Of a DNA stretch of 64,000 bases, positions 11,979 through 24,974 are shown piece after piece. Numbering within the stretch: the stretch's first letter is position 1; each line of letters begins with the position of its first letter. The DNA lies in contig JAZGTN010000017.1 of the NCBI GenBank assembly GCA_037783415.1, forward strand, positions 2,238,501 to 2,302,500. Direction: 5' to 3'. The DNA comes from Leptasterias polaris. Lineage: Eukaryota; Echinodermata; Asteroidea; Forcipulatida; Asteriidae. Under the pieces are notes generated by a model. The model made no database searches. It had not been told where the DNA came from and saw only the letters and a list, made by a program, of their open reading frames with translations. The position numbers and the translations under genes are program-made.

Positions 11979-12354
11979 TTAAAGGCACTGAACACGTTTG
12001 GTAATTACTCAAAATATATATTAGCATATAAACTTACTTGGTAACCAGCAACGGAGAGCTGTTGATAGTATAAAACATTGTGAGAAACCACTCCCTCTGA
12101 AGTAACGTAGTTTTTGAGAAAGAGGTAACTTCTCACTAAAATAATAAAAGACTTCATGCATGAAGCCTTTTATTAGCATCTGAAAGCACACAAAATTGTG
12201 CAACAAGGGTGTTTTTTCTTTCTTTATTTTCTTGCAACTTCGATGACCGATTCAGCCCAAATTTTCACAGGTTTGTTATTTTATGCATATGTTGGGATAC
12301 ACCGAGTGACAATACTGGTCTTTGATAATTACCAAACATGTTCAGTGCCTTTAA
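11979..12354 (+). mobile_element. MITE, AAAGGCACTG family
   Basis: It starts TTAAAGGCACTGAACACGTT and ends ACATGTTCAGTGCCTTTAA, giving terminal inverted repeats of about 25 bp over a 376-bp element. The interior (GAGAAACCACTCCCTCTGAA, GGGATACACCGAGTGACAAT) matches the other copies. There is no coding capacity, so mobility would depend on a transposase elsewhere. Confidence 0.85.
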
Positions 12355-13214
12355 GGGGATATGATATTTGACAATTTCTTTGTTCAAACTAAAAACAAAT
12401 TATAGGCCATTACCACTTTTTGGCGTTTATACCACCAGGGTCATTTTATGGTCTGCAACAGCTATTTCTTTTTTAGCACTTAATTCGGACAGAACAAACA
12501 TTACTTTTTGGCAGCTTGCTTTGTGTTTTTCTCTTTGAACCGTTCTTAAAGTTTCTCCGTCAGCATGGTTGAATAAATAATGACAATTGTGATAATCATT
12601 AAGAAGAATGAGACATGAGAGCTTTTACTTCAAAGAACAATACTCTTTGGATATTAACAATTCACATAACAGTTCACCAATCAAGATACACGATGACAAA
12701 TATTTTTAGTCATCAACAGTTTTGTAATTTAGAAGAAAAAAAACCAATTGATTATGTATCCATGTTCTTTAATGTAGAATTTGATCGAAGATCGTTAATC
12801 TATTTGTGGTACAGTGTGTGCCATAAAATTTCAAGTGCTCAACAAAGACTTTTGTTTCAAGCAACTAGAAGGCATCTAAACTCAAGTCTAAGTGAATGGC
12901 TTGTTGATTATGGGTGCAGCCAGTATTGCTAATACATAGCAAGGAAGGTTTGGCTGTGTATAAAACAAAACGGCTTTGGCTGTGGCTACACATTGCATCT
13001 GACTACACTTGTAGCCACACCCATATCCAAAGGCTTAAGCCTATTGGAAACAGGCCTTAGACTGATCTAAAATGCCAAGTGTCCTCAAGAATTGTATTGT
13101 ACTTCGAGTTTTGGGTTTTTGATGTCCAAGGCACTGAACAATTATCTTTTGACTGGAAAGCAGCAACACAGAGTTAATGTGGATGGTGTTGGTGACTAAA
13201 ATTGAAGCAATGAG
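12355..13214. other. 3' flank of BORCS6; no gene seen
   Basis: The BORCS6 3' untranslated region must enter this stretch on the minus strand. I saw no convincing poly(A) signal. A 105-codon plus-strand frame at 12615 resembles no protein that I recognise. Confidence 0.4.
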
Positions 13215-16200
13215 CTACTTGCAGGCAGCCTCCATTTCTTCTAGTAGTCTCTTGACAGATTTACTGTTGAAGGTTTGGATTAAGGAACATTAACATTAAA
13301 TAATTCATAATTAGTGATTTTTTGTGACAAGTGGGGAGGACCATGTCAAGTGTTTTAATCCCAATCACCAACAATATGTCACACATTTTAAGCATGGGTG
13401 GGATTGAAAGAAGCTGTGTTGAGGTGTCATTTAAAAAAGGTTTCTTTTTAAGTGCACCAAAAACATTGTGATTTTAGGCCAGAAATCCATGTGTCCATCA
13501 TGCGTAGTGTGCACTGCGAAAAAATGAAAGTACACACAAAGCATGATAGACCCCGTGCATATGACATCACACTCTCAAAAAGCACCCTCACTGAGGCAAA
13601 AGGAGGCAGATCATTGGACGATAGCTACTCTTGGTGCGTAAAAACGTGCGCGTGACCTCAGCATATCAGCAGCGTAGCACCATATTTTAGTGAAAGCAGC
13701 TTATTTTGTCAGATTTTTTATGCACCTGTCCTGCCGTTATTCTAGATTCATCATGAGTAACCAAACGACAGCAGCCAGGATCCAGAGTAGGAAGGAGACT
13801 TTACTTCAAATGCCCCAGAAAACTATTTCTATCTGAAACCTTCAAGAAAGTGATTCATCCGCCAGCTCACAACGGGATTGAGAGAGAACTCTGATCCCAC
13901 CCTCCAGACAAACTAAGAACCTTCTGCGTAAACACCAGGCATGATATTTGCTGCTTGGAAAAAAGTAGGAAAATGTTTGAGCACAAGGGCTGACCTACTT
14001 GATGTATTAATATATTTTTCAGGCTATTTAATCACAATTTTTCTGATTTTTCTAAGGGCAAACAAATAGGAAATCAGACTAGGAGTAAGAAGAATAACAT
14101 GCCTGAAACACACCGTCTCAGATAAAGGATACATTTGATTGGCAAGTTTGTGGACAGGCTCCATAGTCCTGTTGAGTTCTTCACACTTGGCGATCAGGGC
14201 ATACATACACTGCAGAAAGAAGGGGGAAAAAAACAGATTGAGTGGACTCTAATTCTTTCATTCAGTTTAAACAAATGAAGAAAATAAAATATTTTTTTCA
14301 AGGATTCCACTTCAAAAATAATCAGTAAAATATTTATGGGAAATTGTAATATTTTTACATGAATCAATAAAATATACAAAATTAAACATCACAATATAGC
14401 CTGTACATCATACATGTATGCATACAACCGTCTGAAATACAGTTTAAGTATAATAGGCCTAGCAAGACCCCCTTCATTAAACAATCAAAAACGGAAATCA
14501 TATACAGTTATGATCATTCTTAAATAACAATATCAGGCAGTAGTTTTGACAATCACAGGCCTGGAATTTCATCTTTGAGTGGGCAAGGCAATTTTCATCT
14601 TGCAAAGGGCACTTCCACTGGAAAATCTTAATTTTTTTTAAAAATCTTTGAAGGGCAATCAAGGCCAAGACCAGGGGCAACATGGTTTTGAATGATAGAT
14701 AAACTATGCCAGCCTGCAATACATGAGCAAGCATTCAGTGCATACAAAATGAGGTCCACGAAGCAAGAGATTTAAACACAATGTACGATATTGTGCTGTT
14801 TTATACATGGTGCGGACTTAACCAAGTCCACACCATGTTTCAACCGATTAGACAATCTAAATTTTCCTTAAAAAGGAAGCATTTTCTTTCATTTAGTTGT
14901 TTGTCTTAAAGGTAGAGCCAGAGCAAATAGCTGGCCTCAAAATAGTTTCAACTGGAAATGGGAAGGAATTTATGAATGTATTTTTTTCTGAACTACATGA
15001 TAACAAAGGAATGTCCACAGAGCATGTGCAGCACAAACATATCAGTCTTCTTTGGGGGAAGTAAGCATGCTCACCTTCACGCTTTGATCAACAGTGACTC
15101 CGGCTTTTTCCACTGCATCTCTGTATGTCTGAGTGTGACCAACAGTAATTGCAGACATCTGTGCATATGAAATACAATAATAAATAACGTATTATAGATG
15201 TATTTATCTTCATAATACACAATTTTTCACAATTTTTTCTTTTTTTATCACGATTTCTTTTTCCTTACCTTTAAGTAGCCGGGTTCAAATGCAAATACCA
15301 CACAATTGGAATTTGAAAAACTCAATTTAAATCCTGGCTTTTTCTGGAAGCATATCTTGAATAGCAACGTTCAAAATAGTTTATACTATCAACTGCTGCA
15401 GTGCTTCTCACCAAGTAAGTTTTGATGGCCATTAATTTTTTGAGTATTTACCAATTTATGATCCTACCTTTAAGTGCCTTAGCAGCAAATATCAGGACAA
15501 GTGACAAAGGGGAATGCAAATGAGAAAAACAAGAGGGAGCTGTCTGACAGCGACTTACATTCTGGAGTGTACTGGATAGGTGTCCCATCATGAGGTCGAC
15601 GTTATCTGCCACTCTCTTACAGTGTTTCTCTATATCGGCCAGAGCAGCAGGGTCCACCGGGGGGATTGCACTGGAGCTGATCCCAGAAGGGCTCAAGGAA
15701 GGGGTGCGGCTGCATGATGAAGACGAAGGGGTGAGGCTCGCTGATGAGCCTGCAGTGCTACTTCCTGGAGATGACACATGGGTAAATATTGAGATGCTTT
15801 CATTAGTTGGGTCTTAAAAACGTATCCTGAGAGGTCTTTTTTGCAGGACTTCTGAACGACACCAATTAAATCCATTAAGGAACAAGCAGCACAGCAGCCA
15901 TGGAATTACATTCAAAGGGAAGTTGAATTTCTTGGTAAAACTTAATTAAGAAATTAAAACATGCCAAGGAGAATATTTTGTATAGTTGTTGCGAAAAAAT
16001 GTTTGGCAAAAAGAAAATGCTGGCTTTCCAGTTGAGAAATTCAATTGCATACTTTGGCAGTCTATTTGGGTCACTGTCAGTGCAATACGGAGGCCTGGAA
16101 GTGCCATGGATCCGTCTTTTTGAGTTCATGAGATAATTATGACAAGCTGACACCATCCAGACAGTGGGAAAATAACTTCATGCGATAAAATATATTGGGA

Positions 16201-19200
16201 TTCTGGATGACTACATACATGCACTGCAGGCAAATATTTGGACTTCCCAACATGCCCAAGATAATTTATCGCAGAATAATAACCAAGTTGTTTGCAGATA
16301 AGGAAGGGTTTTAATGGCACTTCCAAAGCTTCGTAGTGTGCATGCAACCATCTGCTACACTTCTTACTACTGTATTTGGTAACATCCAATGGGAGACTTT
16401 TGGGTACACTAGGTGCCACACTTACTGGGTTAAAGCCACTGTTCTTAAAAATGTGCGCATTCTCAAAACTATGTGAACAGCGGATATTTACCCGGTAAGT
16501 CTGCTGCCACCTAGCGATCCAAAGCACCCCCAATTGTGGTGAGTGCATTACATAATACATCATTATTTACCCCTTGCACAACCTGCAGCGCACTTACACG
16601 CGCGTATTCTGTCTGTCATTTTGGGAGTTAAAATGTACACAAAGGAATTGACTCCCAAAATGGTGAAAATGGTAGACAAGCATCTTGCAGAGGTGCATTT
16701 TGCGTTGTGCATGGGGTCAATACACTACATGCACCACTGCATCAATCAAACTCTATAAATGTAGGACTGTCCAGAAAAAACAAGTTAATGATGCACTTCT
16801 TACTACACAATCACAACTCAAACAAAACTGAACAGTTAAATAAAGGTAAACAATCAACAATCAAAATCAACTGCCCACAAATTAAAAAAACAACAAAATG
16901 TTTAAAATCAGCATTGGATGAACATAGATACAATATCATTTTAAAAATGTTACAAAACGCTACAAGTAAACAGCACTCAAACTTTGTTCTTGAAAAGGTA
17001 ATGCAATTGTTTCTCTTCAGTGAAGGGCACCTCTGGGATTATCTAAAGAAAATTAATGTGTAAATTTCTACTGGAACATTTTCATTTGCAACATTTGCGA
17101 AATTCGGCAAACATTTTAAATCTGTGCACGGCTGTTGAATACCGGGTGTTCTGGTCGAAACTAGCATGACCAAATTTTTTAAATGGTAGCGCAACCAGTC
17201 ACATGAGTGGAGTGCAGCCCAGGTAAAAGAAATCAGGGGAGCACTAAAATAAGCCGCTACGGACGGGAGAAATGCACACAAAAACCAAGAACGAGCCATG
17301 CATCAATATGAACTGTACCATCCAAGGGCAATTGGACTGTATGGATGCTTCCTTCACAATACACTAAAGCATTCCAAGATACATTGTTCTATTAACTGTA
17401 GGCACACATGCCCAACCCCGGGACCTAATTTCATAAAGCTGATCACTTGAAAGCAGAAAATATTGCATAAGAATTTCCTTCTTAGCAAAAGTGTGCAGGA
17501 TACCAGTCACAAATTACACATGTAACATGGTAATTTGGCTGATAACCTTAGTCTGGTAAGCATAATATTGTTGTACTTACCTTTCGTGCTTTTAAAGTAG
17601 TTCTATGAAATTGGGCCCAGTTAAAAGAATCCAGGGTAACACTACATGTAAAATAAGACACTACAGGATGAATCATGCACACAAAAACCAAGAACAAGCC
17701 ATGCATCAGTAACGAACTGTAACATCCCAGGGCAACTTGACTGTAAGGTTGCTTCCTTCACAATAAACACTGTGCACATGTAAGCAATAATGTCTTTCAC
17801 AACTAGCCTCATACAGAATCTGCATGAACATTGTACAAATGCCGCGTTTGCTACATTTAACTTGATAAAACACTGTCTTTTGTGATAGTTTAAAAAAAAA
17901 GTACCACTCAACACAAGCTTTAAATCTAGACTTGCTACATGGTATGTAAGTTAACAACACACCAAAGCCTTTTGCCATGATGCACATGAAAGAGAAAAGC
18001 AGCTCATATTTCTGTCAGACTCGAATGGCAAGGTCAAGAAAACTGTCCCTGAACATCCAGTTTCTTAAATTTCTATTTGACAAAATCAGAAAAGGGACTT
18101 CTGAACAAGCACAAAACCCCATGACAAAACATACACCACTGCTCTTAGAAAGTACACAGCTTGGTTATATTGTGTGCTCAGTGAAAGCTTTACCACTCCA
18201 CCATGTTCACTTAGAATAACGTGCTCATCCGCAAATTTTCTTTGGAAAGACTTATGGCGAACAGTTTTAACGGCACGGAACAACGTCAGATTTTCCTAAG
18301 TTTTTAGGGGGTAACCGGACAACCGACACTTACATATGACTTTCCAGTGTGTACTGTAGATGTACAGTCAAGCACCTACATGTACAGTGATAGCTTTATT
18401 TTACCCATAAAGAGTGACAACAGGTTATGGAAAACGTGCCTTGTAAAATCCCTTTCCAGGGGTTATTGTGTCCTGTTGTTGTACAAATGAGGCAAACACG
18501 AATGGAAAGGCTGCTATCATCGTTTGTCATTATAATGGCTCAATGGGAGATAGGTCTGAACATTCCAAGATTCCAGCATACATGTACCATGGCGATTTTT
18601 CAGCCAGGGCTCACGGCTGAGGCTCTTCGAAGAACAGAGAGTGCTTGAAACTTAAATTCCTCACATGACAAGATCAACTTCCGGTGCTAATTATGAGAAC
18701 CTTCGTTACAATGCCTTTGTCAAGTCAGGGTTTCATTGTGGCAATGATTTTCAAATGAAAACTATTGCTCAAGCTCCAAAGTGTTCACTGAAAATCAATA
18801 CTTTGGGTTTGACAGACAATTTTCCAGACTACCGTCATGAAGCGATTAAGAAAAGAAGTGAGTGTACCCTTTGGAAAACCAATGATGTATTCTCTTTAAT
18901 GCAGAATCTCTTTTTGTTAATGAAAATGCTTTGACTCTGGGATGTGGCTAGATTCAAAAAGACATTTATTTTAGGCCGCTCAAAAATTGCACTCGGGACT
19001 TGAACAGTCTGATAGTTCAGAGCGATGCGTGTGGGGGACTGGGGTTTGCTGAAACTACAAAAGATCTGGAATTAGTCTTTTGAGTAAAAGAAAAACAAAT
19101 CAAGAGAACTTCAAACTAAATGCAAGCACTGTTAATATAATGCACTACTGTTTATCAGAATCGCAAAACAAAGTTGGAGATTTTGGAACAGAAATGGTTT

Positions 19201-20001
19201 AGTCCAACAACAAGGTTTAAAGTACCAATTATCTTCACTTTTGCTTTCATTTTTATTTTTTAGTTTCTGGTTGGGATTTCTGCACAGGCCATGATGCGGC
19301 TTACCCCTATTCTTAGCTTTCAATGGGTCACCGCTCTGACGGATTTTCTCCATAAGATCATCGGCAACAAAAGAAACCATTTCCCCCTCTCTTGTCACCG
19401 TACCGTGCAGCGAAAGGGATCCAGACGCCGAGCCTGCTGGCTCGCCCCGCGGAGAGTCCACACTAACCGGCGACTGTGCATCTGTGGACGACGATGAACT
19501 GGTCCTTCGTTCTTTTGGCCGCACGCTTGTGCTTACTATAGCCTGGGCATGGATTGGGTTAGTACTTGTGTCTGCCTCTGACTTGGAGCGGAATCTCGTC
19601 GGGGTAAGCGGCGAGTCCGCCATATAGTGTATCTGTGAGGCACTAGGGGACCAGGCACCAGGAGATTCAGTCGGTAAGCGGTGATCGATGTCCATCCCTG
19701 CTGTGCTACTCGCGGGGCTACTACACCCTGATCCAGCTGTCCGAACGTTCTCCGAATCCTTACGTTGACCCATCTCTTTGCAGTACTCGAATGTTTCTTC
19801 TGATTTGCTCTTACAGAACGTGTCTTCTCTACCTCTCCTGGCATGTTTATTGTTCAAACTCAGTGATTGTTCACTGTCTTGCAGGGCTCTACTGTTACCT
19901 AAATCTTTAGACAAAGTGTCCAGTCTCTTATCAAGTTGCTCAGGCTTTGCGTGATCTTTAGTTTGTCTTCGGTCTCCTCCGTCTTGGTTGTCATCCTCCA
20001 T
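13215..20001 (-). CDS. BORCS6: BLOC-1-related complex subunit 6
   Basis: Five minus-strand exons join without frame conflict: 20001-19305, 15764-15559, 15158-15075, 14209-14133 and 13263-13215. They encode 370 residues, close to the vertebrate protein (about 357). BORC recruits ARL8 and kinesin to lysosomes and drives their movement to the cell periphery. The first ~270 residues are serine-rich and probably disordered. The conserved C-terminal domain starts near VDPAALADIEKHCKRVADNV and continues ISAITVGHTQTYRDAV (TVG..TYRDAV core), MYALIAKCEELNRTMEPV and a final helix ending RLLEEMEAACK, as in the family's EA(L)CK end. The start is the first ATG of the long frame. Introns of 0.4-3.5 kb hold MITE debris. 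Splice sites are canonical GT-AG at every junction. Confidence 0.9.
15290..15478 (+). mobile_element. Decayed AAAGGCACTG-family MITE remnant
   Basis: ACTATCAACTGCTGCAGTGC, CTCACCAAGTAAGTTTT and the end ACCTTTAAGTGCCTT match, with gaps, one half of the MITE copies elsewhere, in the opposite orientation. It lies in BORCS6 intron 2, about 80 bases from exon 2. Confidence 0.5.
16570..16690. repeat. Small foldback related to 31090-31235
   Basis: CATTTTGGGAGT and ACTCCCAAAATG pair across a 22-base spacer. The spacer (AAAATGTACACAAAGGAATT) resembles that region of the hairpin at 31100 (AAAACGTGCACAAAAGAATG), and both sit next to ACGCGCGT-type sequence. They are probably diverged copies of one MITE. 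Confidence 0.5.
17225..17770. repeat. Local duplication around a GGGCCCAATTTCATA-type MITE
   Basis: A ~140-bp segment (CACACAAAAACCAAGAAC, GAGCCATGCATCA, GCTTCCTTCACAATA) occurs at about 17225-17365 and again at about 17625-17770. Between them, about 17423-17630, is a palindromic element with ends GGGACCTAATTTCATA and CTATGAAATTGGGCCCA. Partial relatives of that MITE end occur at 32350-32445 and 44190-44250. All lie in BORCS6 intron 1 or in intergenic DNA. Confidence 0.55.
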
Positions 20002-20600
20002 CCTTTAAAGGCAGCTATTGATCAAGCGAAAAACAAAGCTTAAAGTTATTAGTTCACTTAACGACAATTAGCAGAGAATTTCTGCCAGTGCTTGTGCTTG
20101 TGCGCACTCAACGTAACACTAGACATTCTTCGCTTACACTAGGTTGAATCACCGACGCGGACATTGGTGGCGCTATTTTTTATGCCCAAAATAGCCTCAC
20201 CTTGTGTGACCGCATTACCACCGAACCCGTATAGCAAACAATATTGGGGGTGCGGAGTGATCTGATTTTCACAGCTTTGTGATGGGGCTGCAGCTCAATG
20301 GGCGCCATCTTAGATTCATTCATAAATTTCCGATGTTGTGATAAAAGTTTCGTCCGTGACCTGTCAATTCTTTGCCTGAAAAAAGAGTGAAATATCGCCC
20401 CGTTTTTTTCAAAAGAAGTTTGACACGTAATATCTTGTATAGGGGTACCTTGTCGGCGCTTTAATTGTCGAAATGCGAGATTTACGGGGTTTAGTCGACC
20501 TAGGAAAGTTTAGTTGGTGACAAAATCACGTTGCCGAAAAAAGTTAGAGGTTCCTGAAAATAGCCATGCCGTAACGGCGATGCATTGACCGGCGACGATA
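20002..20600 (-). promoter_or_regulatory. Probable BORCS6 promoter and 5' UTR region
   Basis: This is the stretch just upstream of the BORCS6 start and is richer in CpG than its surroundings. It includes GGGCGCCATCTTAG near 20299, whose complement AAGATGGCGC fits the YY1 consensus. No TATA box is evident. The promoter role is inferred from position. Confidence 0.4.
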
Positions 20601-22885
20601 CTCCACTTGTTGTAATTTGACTATATGTAATTTGACTATATTTTGGACAAATACAACTAACAAAGACTTGTTATTTGAGACAAAGTGAAAAAAATTGTAT
20701 TTTCGTCGGAAAACTGCGGCGAAATTGGGCGGTTGTTTTGAAAATTAAAAGCCACAATAAAATGTTCATCAACTCATAAGCCAATGTTTTGACAGGAATA
20801 CTTGTGTACAAATTTCCCATATATATGTTTGTACATGTATACAGGTATGTTTCATCAAATGGCATGGTCACATTTTTTCAGCCAAAGCGACCATCATTTC
20901 AGGTAAAAAGTATGACTTTAGAATTGCGATAACTTCAGAACCGCTTGCGCTATGAAGCTAGGACACCCCTTGTTTAATAGCAATTTGAAAGCTCTTTCAG
21001 AAAAAGCAAATTCTACAACTATCAAATCAACTTTGAAATTTGATGATTCTACCTACACTTATCCCATAGAGCTCTATGCTTATCCTACACAGCTAGTGCA
21101 GAAATTCGGCACTTGCCATGTGGCAAGGAATGGTGATCACAAGAGAAGAATTCGGCAGTAAGTAGATAGACTGAATTGAATTTACAAGTTCAATCACCAG
21201 CAATGAGCAATATTTATAAAACAATTATGTATAATCAAATAATATGATACTGTCAGTGTCTGTTGTGATATATCCTCCCCTGTCCGGTTTTCGATGTAGT
21301 ATGCCTTTTTCTTTGAATTGAAAAAAAATAAAAATATTCCATAATCAACTGATGCCCTAATTACCTTCCTTTGTTTATAAGAAATATGCAAACATATATT
21401 AAAACGTTATGGACATTGAAACTTTCACACCATGCACCGATCTTCGATGACTTCAATAGCGTCCCATTTGTTTTGAGTTTGACCTGTTTTCGATGCAAAC
21501 AAGAAAGTATGGTGTCCGGGTGAAGCCATACGTGGAAGAAACATCTGCAGTGACTACAAGTGTTCTGTGAGACTTAGTGTATGACTCTATAGCCAGCAGT
21601 TTTCTTCATTTTATTCAACATATTTTTTATTTAGTTTTAAAAAAAAACATGGTATTTTTCAAAAACTAAAAAAAAAAAAAAAAAAAAAAAAAAATGTAAA
21701 TAATTCTTGGCTTTCAAATCTTATTTTTATTTAGTTTTGTGTCTTTTTATGTTTCTTAACATTTATAATAAAGCATATAAATAAACAGTGATAATCGAAT
21801 CACAAAGCTGATGTTTAAATTTTAATATTAATAACAAAAATTATAGAGTGTTACAAAAAAAAATTATCCAGACTATTAGAAAATTATATAAGGCACGTGG
21901 CTTCTTTAAGCCTCTGTATTTTTTTCCCCAGAATGCTCAGCAGAATGTTCAGTCACATGATTTGATCATCGTGAATTGTGAATTGAAAAAGTGTTTGATG
22001 AAACTTTTTCGGTGGGAATTTTTTTGTTATGGCCCCGACTGTATGACATATTTTTGTACCTTGAAGAAATGCCTAAAATACCACAACTTTTTGCATTTAC
22101 AAGTGCAACTAGCCAGTGGAGCCTTACGACATGTTTCTAAGTTTTGGTCAAATGATAGGAGACTCTTTGCTTGGCAAGTCAAACCACAAAAATTTTATCT
22201 AGGGACTGTTTACATCGCGCGCAGAGAGGTAAAAGATTTGCCTCGATTTCAGGGACGCCCTGAATACAGGGCGTCCTACGATATATGTGTGCATCGCATG
22301 CTAAGTAATTGCTATCTGTATATTAATAGATTTAATAAATCAATTACATGCTTTCCCTAATATTCTTCATTAAAAGTTAAATAATTCATGAAACGAGATG
22401 ACAATTGACAACATTTTTATTACTTATAAATATAATATTAGCGATCTTCTTGTTTATCTTTTTGAGAATTCTTGTCCGGTAACTGGGCACCTACCTGAGA
22501 CAACCGGCATGCCTGCCTAGCGGGGAATGTGAACTGCGTTCTTCGACTTATTACGATTTAGATGACGCCTGAACGTCAGGTACACATTTCTCTTAACTGC
22601 TCCAGCAGAGACATAGCTAAGTAAGTAGAGATATAACTTGGTCGACGAAACGGAGTTTCATAATGTCGAGACTTTCATCACCGAGATCACATTCCCACAA
22701 TACTCGCTGGTTGCAAAACAATTGTGCATTGAAAACTTTGAAAAAGCGGGTACCAGGCAAATAATTGTTGTTTTGGGCCGGGTGGTTTATTTTCTGTGTA
22801 GCTAGCTGTGTGTAGTGGTAAAGTAAGGATCAATTGTGGGGGTGGGGGTGGGGGGGGGGGGGAGGGGTGGCTAAATAATCACGAT
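20601..22885. other. No recognised gene
   Basis: AT-rich sequence with a poly-A run at about 21669-21694 and a duplicated TGTAATTTGACTATA near 20612-20642. A 170-codon plus-strand frame at 21848-22360 has no recognisable domain and ends across a short palindrome (GGGACGCCCTGAATACAGGG). I do not call it a gene. Confidence 0.4.
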
Positions 22886-22971
22886 GATTGTATTGAAGGG
22901 GAATGAGACAATTTTCTTTTTGAAACTTGATTGTATTGTAGGGGAATGAGACAATTTTCTTTTTGAAACTT
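22886..22971 (+). repeat. 43-bp tandem duplication
   Basis: GATTGTATTGAAGGGGAATG and the next 23 bases are repeated immediately at 22929 with one substitution. Poly-G tracts flank the pair (about 22842-22862 and 23053-23068). Confidence 0.85.
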
Positions 22972-23116
22972 GTGTCATTATCCCGAGAGATAACACGTTT
23001 GGAGGTTTATCTGCACTTGCATAGATTACACTGGTGGTGAAAGCCGGGAAAGGGGGGGGGGGGGGGGTTGTCTTCATCTGTCTTCATCTGTCGTAAGTGC
23101 CATCATCCTGAAGTTA

Positions 23117-23450
23117 CCCAGGTAGCAAGCCCATGGGTCCCATTTGGGCCAGAATATGGGCCCCAATGTGGGGATATGGGGCCCTAGCTGTGGATCCTGC
23201 ACCCGGGATTCATATGGGGCCCATATGGGTTATCCCCACATGGGGCCCATGGATCGCCCATATGCGATCCATATATGGGGCCCATATGGGTTGTCCCAGA
23301 TAACCCGTCTGGGATACATCTGGGGCCCATCTGGGTTATCCCATATGGGCATTACCTGGGATTCGTATGGGTGCATTCTGGGCCAAAATGAGGGTCCCAT
23401 GTGGGTAGCGTACATGTGGGGCCGATATGGGCCAGCCCATAGCCTTGATA
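23117..23450. repeat. Left subterminal palindrome array, part 1
   Basis: There is a run of variants of GGGCCCATATGGGTTATCCC with 20-40 base spacing. All are self-complementary or nearly so, for example CATATGGGGCCCATATGG at 23211. The array encodes artefactual MGPIWGPYG-like frames on both strands. Confidence 0.85.
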
Positions 23451-23849
23451 ATATATTCAAGTAATTATTTAATGTTAATGATAAGTCTATAATATATGAA
23501 CGATTACATTACATGTATACTAATCTACAATTATTCCACTACAAACTATATTACTCATTTATAATATGGCGTATAAGTATATATACCTGTCCCTACTTGG
23601 CATGTATTATATATATAGTCCACAAACTGAAGACTTACAGTCATGGTTAACAGTTTTTATTTTTATGTCATTATTTGAATTAGCTTGTTTTAAATGAAAG
23701 CGTCTAATTGTAAACTATGTATTTTTCTTATAAACGAATATCTTAGAAAAAATTACAAAAACCACTTTACAGAGCTAAATTTCACTAAATTGTTTTTAAA
23801 ATTATCAAAAACACACTACTTCAATGCCCTGTCCCATAAATTTGCATAT
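23451..23849. other. AT-rich spacer inside the outer element
   Basis: About 400 bp with none of the decamer and no supported gene. It separates two blocks of the left array, so it is either element interior or another insertion. Confidence 0.35.
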
Positions 23850-24610
23850 TGCCAATATGGGTTTGCCCAGGTCTTACCCATATCGTACCCATATGGGTCT
23901 TTGCATATTCTAACCCCAAAGTTTGCTTATGGTCGTGCTTATAGGATAACGAAATGAACCTTTTCATATCACTGCACACAATTGGGATTGCTTAAAGGTA
24001 ATTCCTATTCTTATGTGGACCTATTTCCATATAAATGTTTCATCCAAAGTTTGTCCGGAGGAAATTACAAAATCCATTGGGGTCATAAACCCTTGGGCTT
24101 GCTAAACTCTATTCAATTCTAAACTATAAAATTAACCTCGTAATGGCCGAGGCCTTTCTTTGTAATATCTTTGCCCAGGTCTTTTTAATACCACCCATAT
24201 GAGCCTTCCTGCCCGTATGGGATTGTCCATATTTTTCCATATTTGGTCTTTTGAATCTTCAGCCCATATGGGAATTAAATGCCCATGTTTTCCCATATGA
24301 TAACCACACGGGACAATGCATATTTTGCCCATATGGGCCAATTCATTTTGTGCCCACATGGGGCAATCCCTTGTTTTTCCCAAAATGATACCCATATGGG
24401 ACACTGCATATTTTGCCCATAATATTATGGGCTAGCCCATGTTTTCTCCATATGATATTCATATGGGCCACTGCATATTCTGCCCATGTTCTCCCCATAT
24501 GATACCCATATGGGACAATGCATATTCTGCCCATATGGGAATGCCCATGTTCTCCCCATATGGGCCACTTCATATTCTGCCCATATGGGATTTCCCACAT
24601 TTTTCCCATA
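23850..24610. repeat. Left subterminal palindrome array, part 2
   Basis: CCCATATGGG alternates with half-sites and a conserved spacer (ACAATGCATATTCTGCCCAT, GCCCATGTTCTCCCCATATG) at roughly 50-bp spacing. The same spacer sequences occur in the right-hand array at 30151-30560, which supports a common origin. It ends abruptly at the LINE. Confidence 0.85.
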
Positions 24611-24964
24611 TCACTCACACTCACTCGGTCGCCCACAGGCGGGCTCGAGTATGGCTTTTCCAAGTAAGTCGGTCTTGCATGAGGGAGGCCAGTTCGACTG
24701 TTGATTCTACACCGGTGTCCTTTTGCAGCACCCCGGTGTAAGACATTTTTGATCTTCCTCGTCTCCTGTGTCCGTGAGTTGGTTTCCAGAGAATGACTTT
24801 GTGTGCCTCCAACTCCGGGTGCCTGTAACAGTGGCCTGCTAACTGCATCCGACGGGCTGCGATTTTGTCTCCGACCCTAGGGAGGTCGCCATATAGGTCG
24901 TCATTTGTTACGTGGTCCTCCCAGGATACATTGAGCGCCACTCGGAGCATGCGTGTGTAGCACC
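24611..24964 (-). pseudogene. LINE reverse transcriptase C-terminal part (3' half of a split copy)
   Basis: The minus-strand frame encodes CYTRMLRVALNVSWEDHVTN, RVGDKIAARRMQLAGHCYRH, a basic stretch, and RLTWKSHTRARLWATE before a stop. The TRML(R/K)..L..SW and R....GH..R motifs are typical of the region after the reverse-transcriptase domain in non-LTR elements. It continues directly, in frame, from the segment at 29798-30150 once the intervening element is removed. The LINE is 5'-truncated and lies inside the CCCATATGGG arrays. Confidence 0.75.
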
Positions 24965-24974
24965 CCCTTACAAA

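Noticed and set aside
16126..16563. 145-codon minus-strand frame in BORCS6 intron 1
   Set aside because: No domain recognised. It lies within an intron of a well-supported gene on the same strand and looks like repeat DNA.
21848..22360. 170-codon plus-strand frame
   Set aside because: No recognisable domain, AT-driven residue content, and the 3' part runs across a short palindrome. No splice or homology support.
23144..24663. Long frames on both strands reading MGPIWGPYG, SPYDTHMGQCIF and similar
   Set aside because: They are translations of the CCCATATGGG palindrome arrays, open in several frames and on both strands at once.
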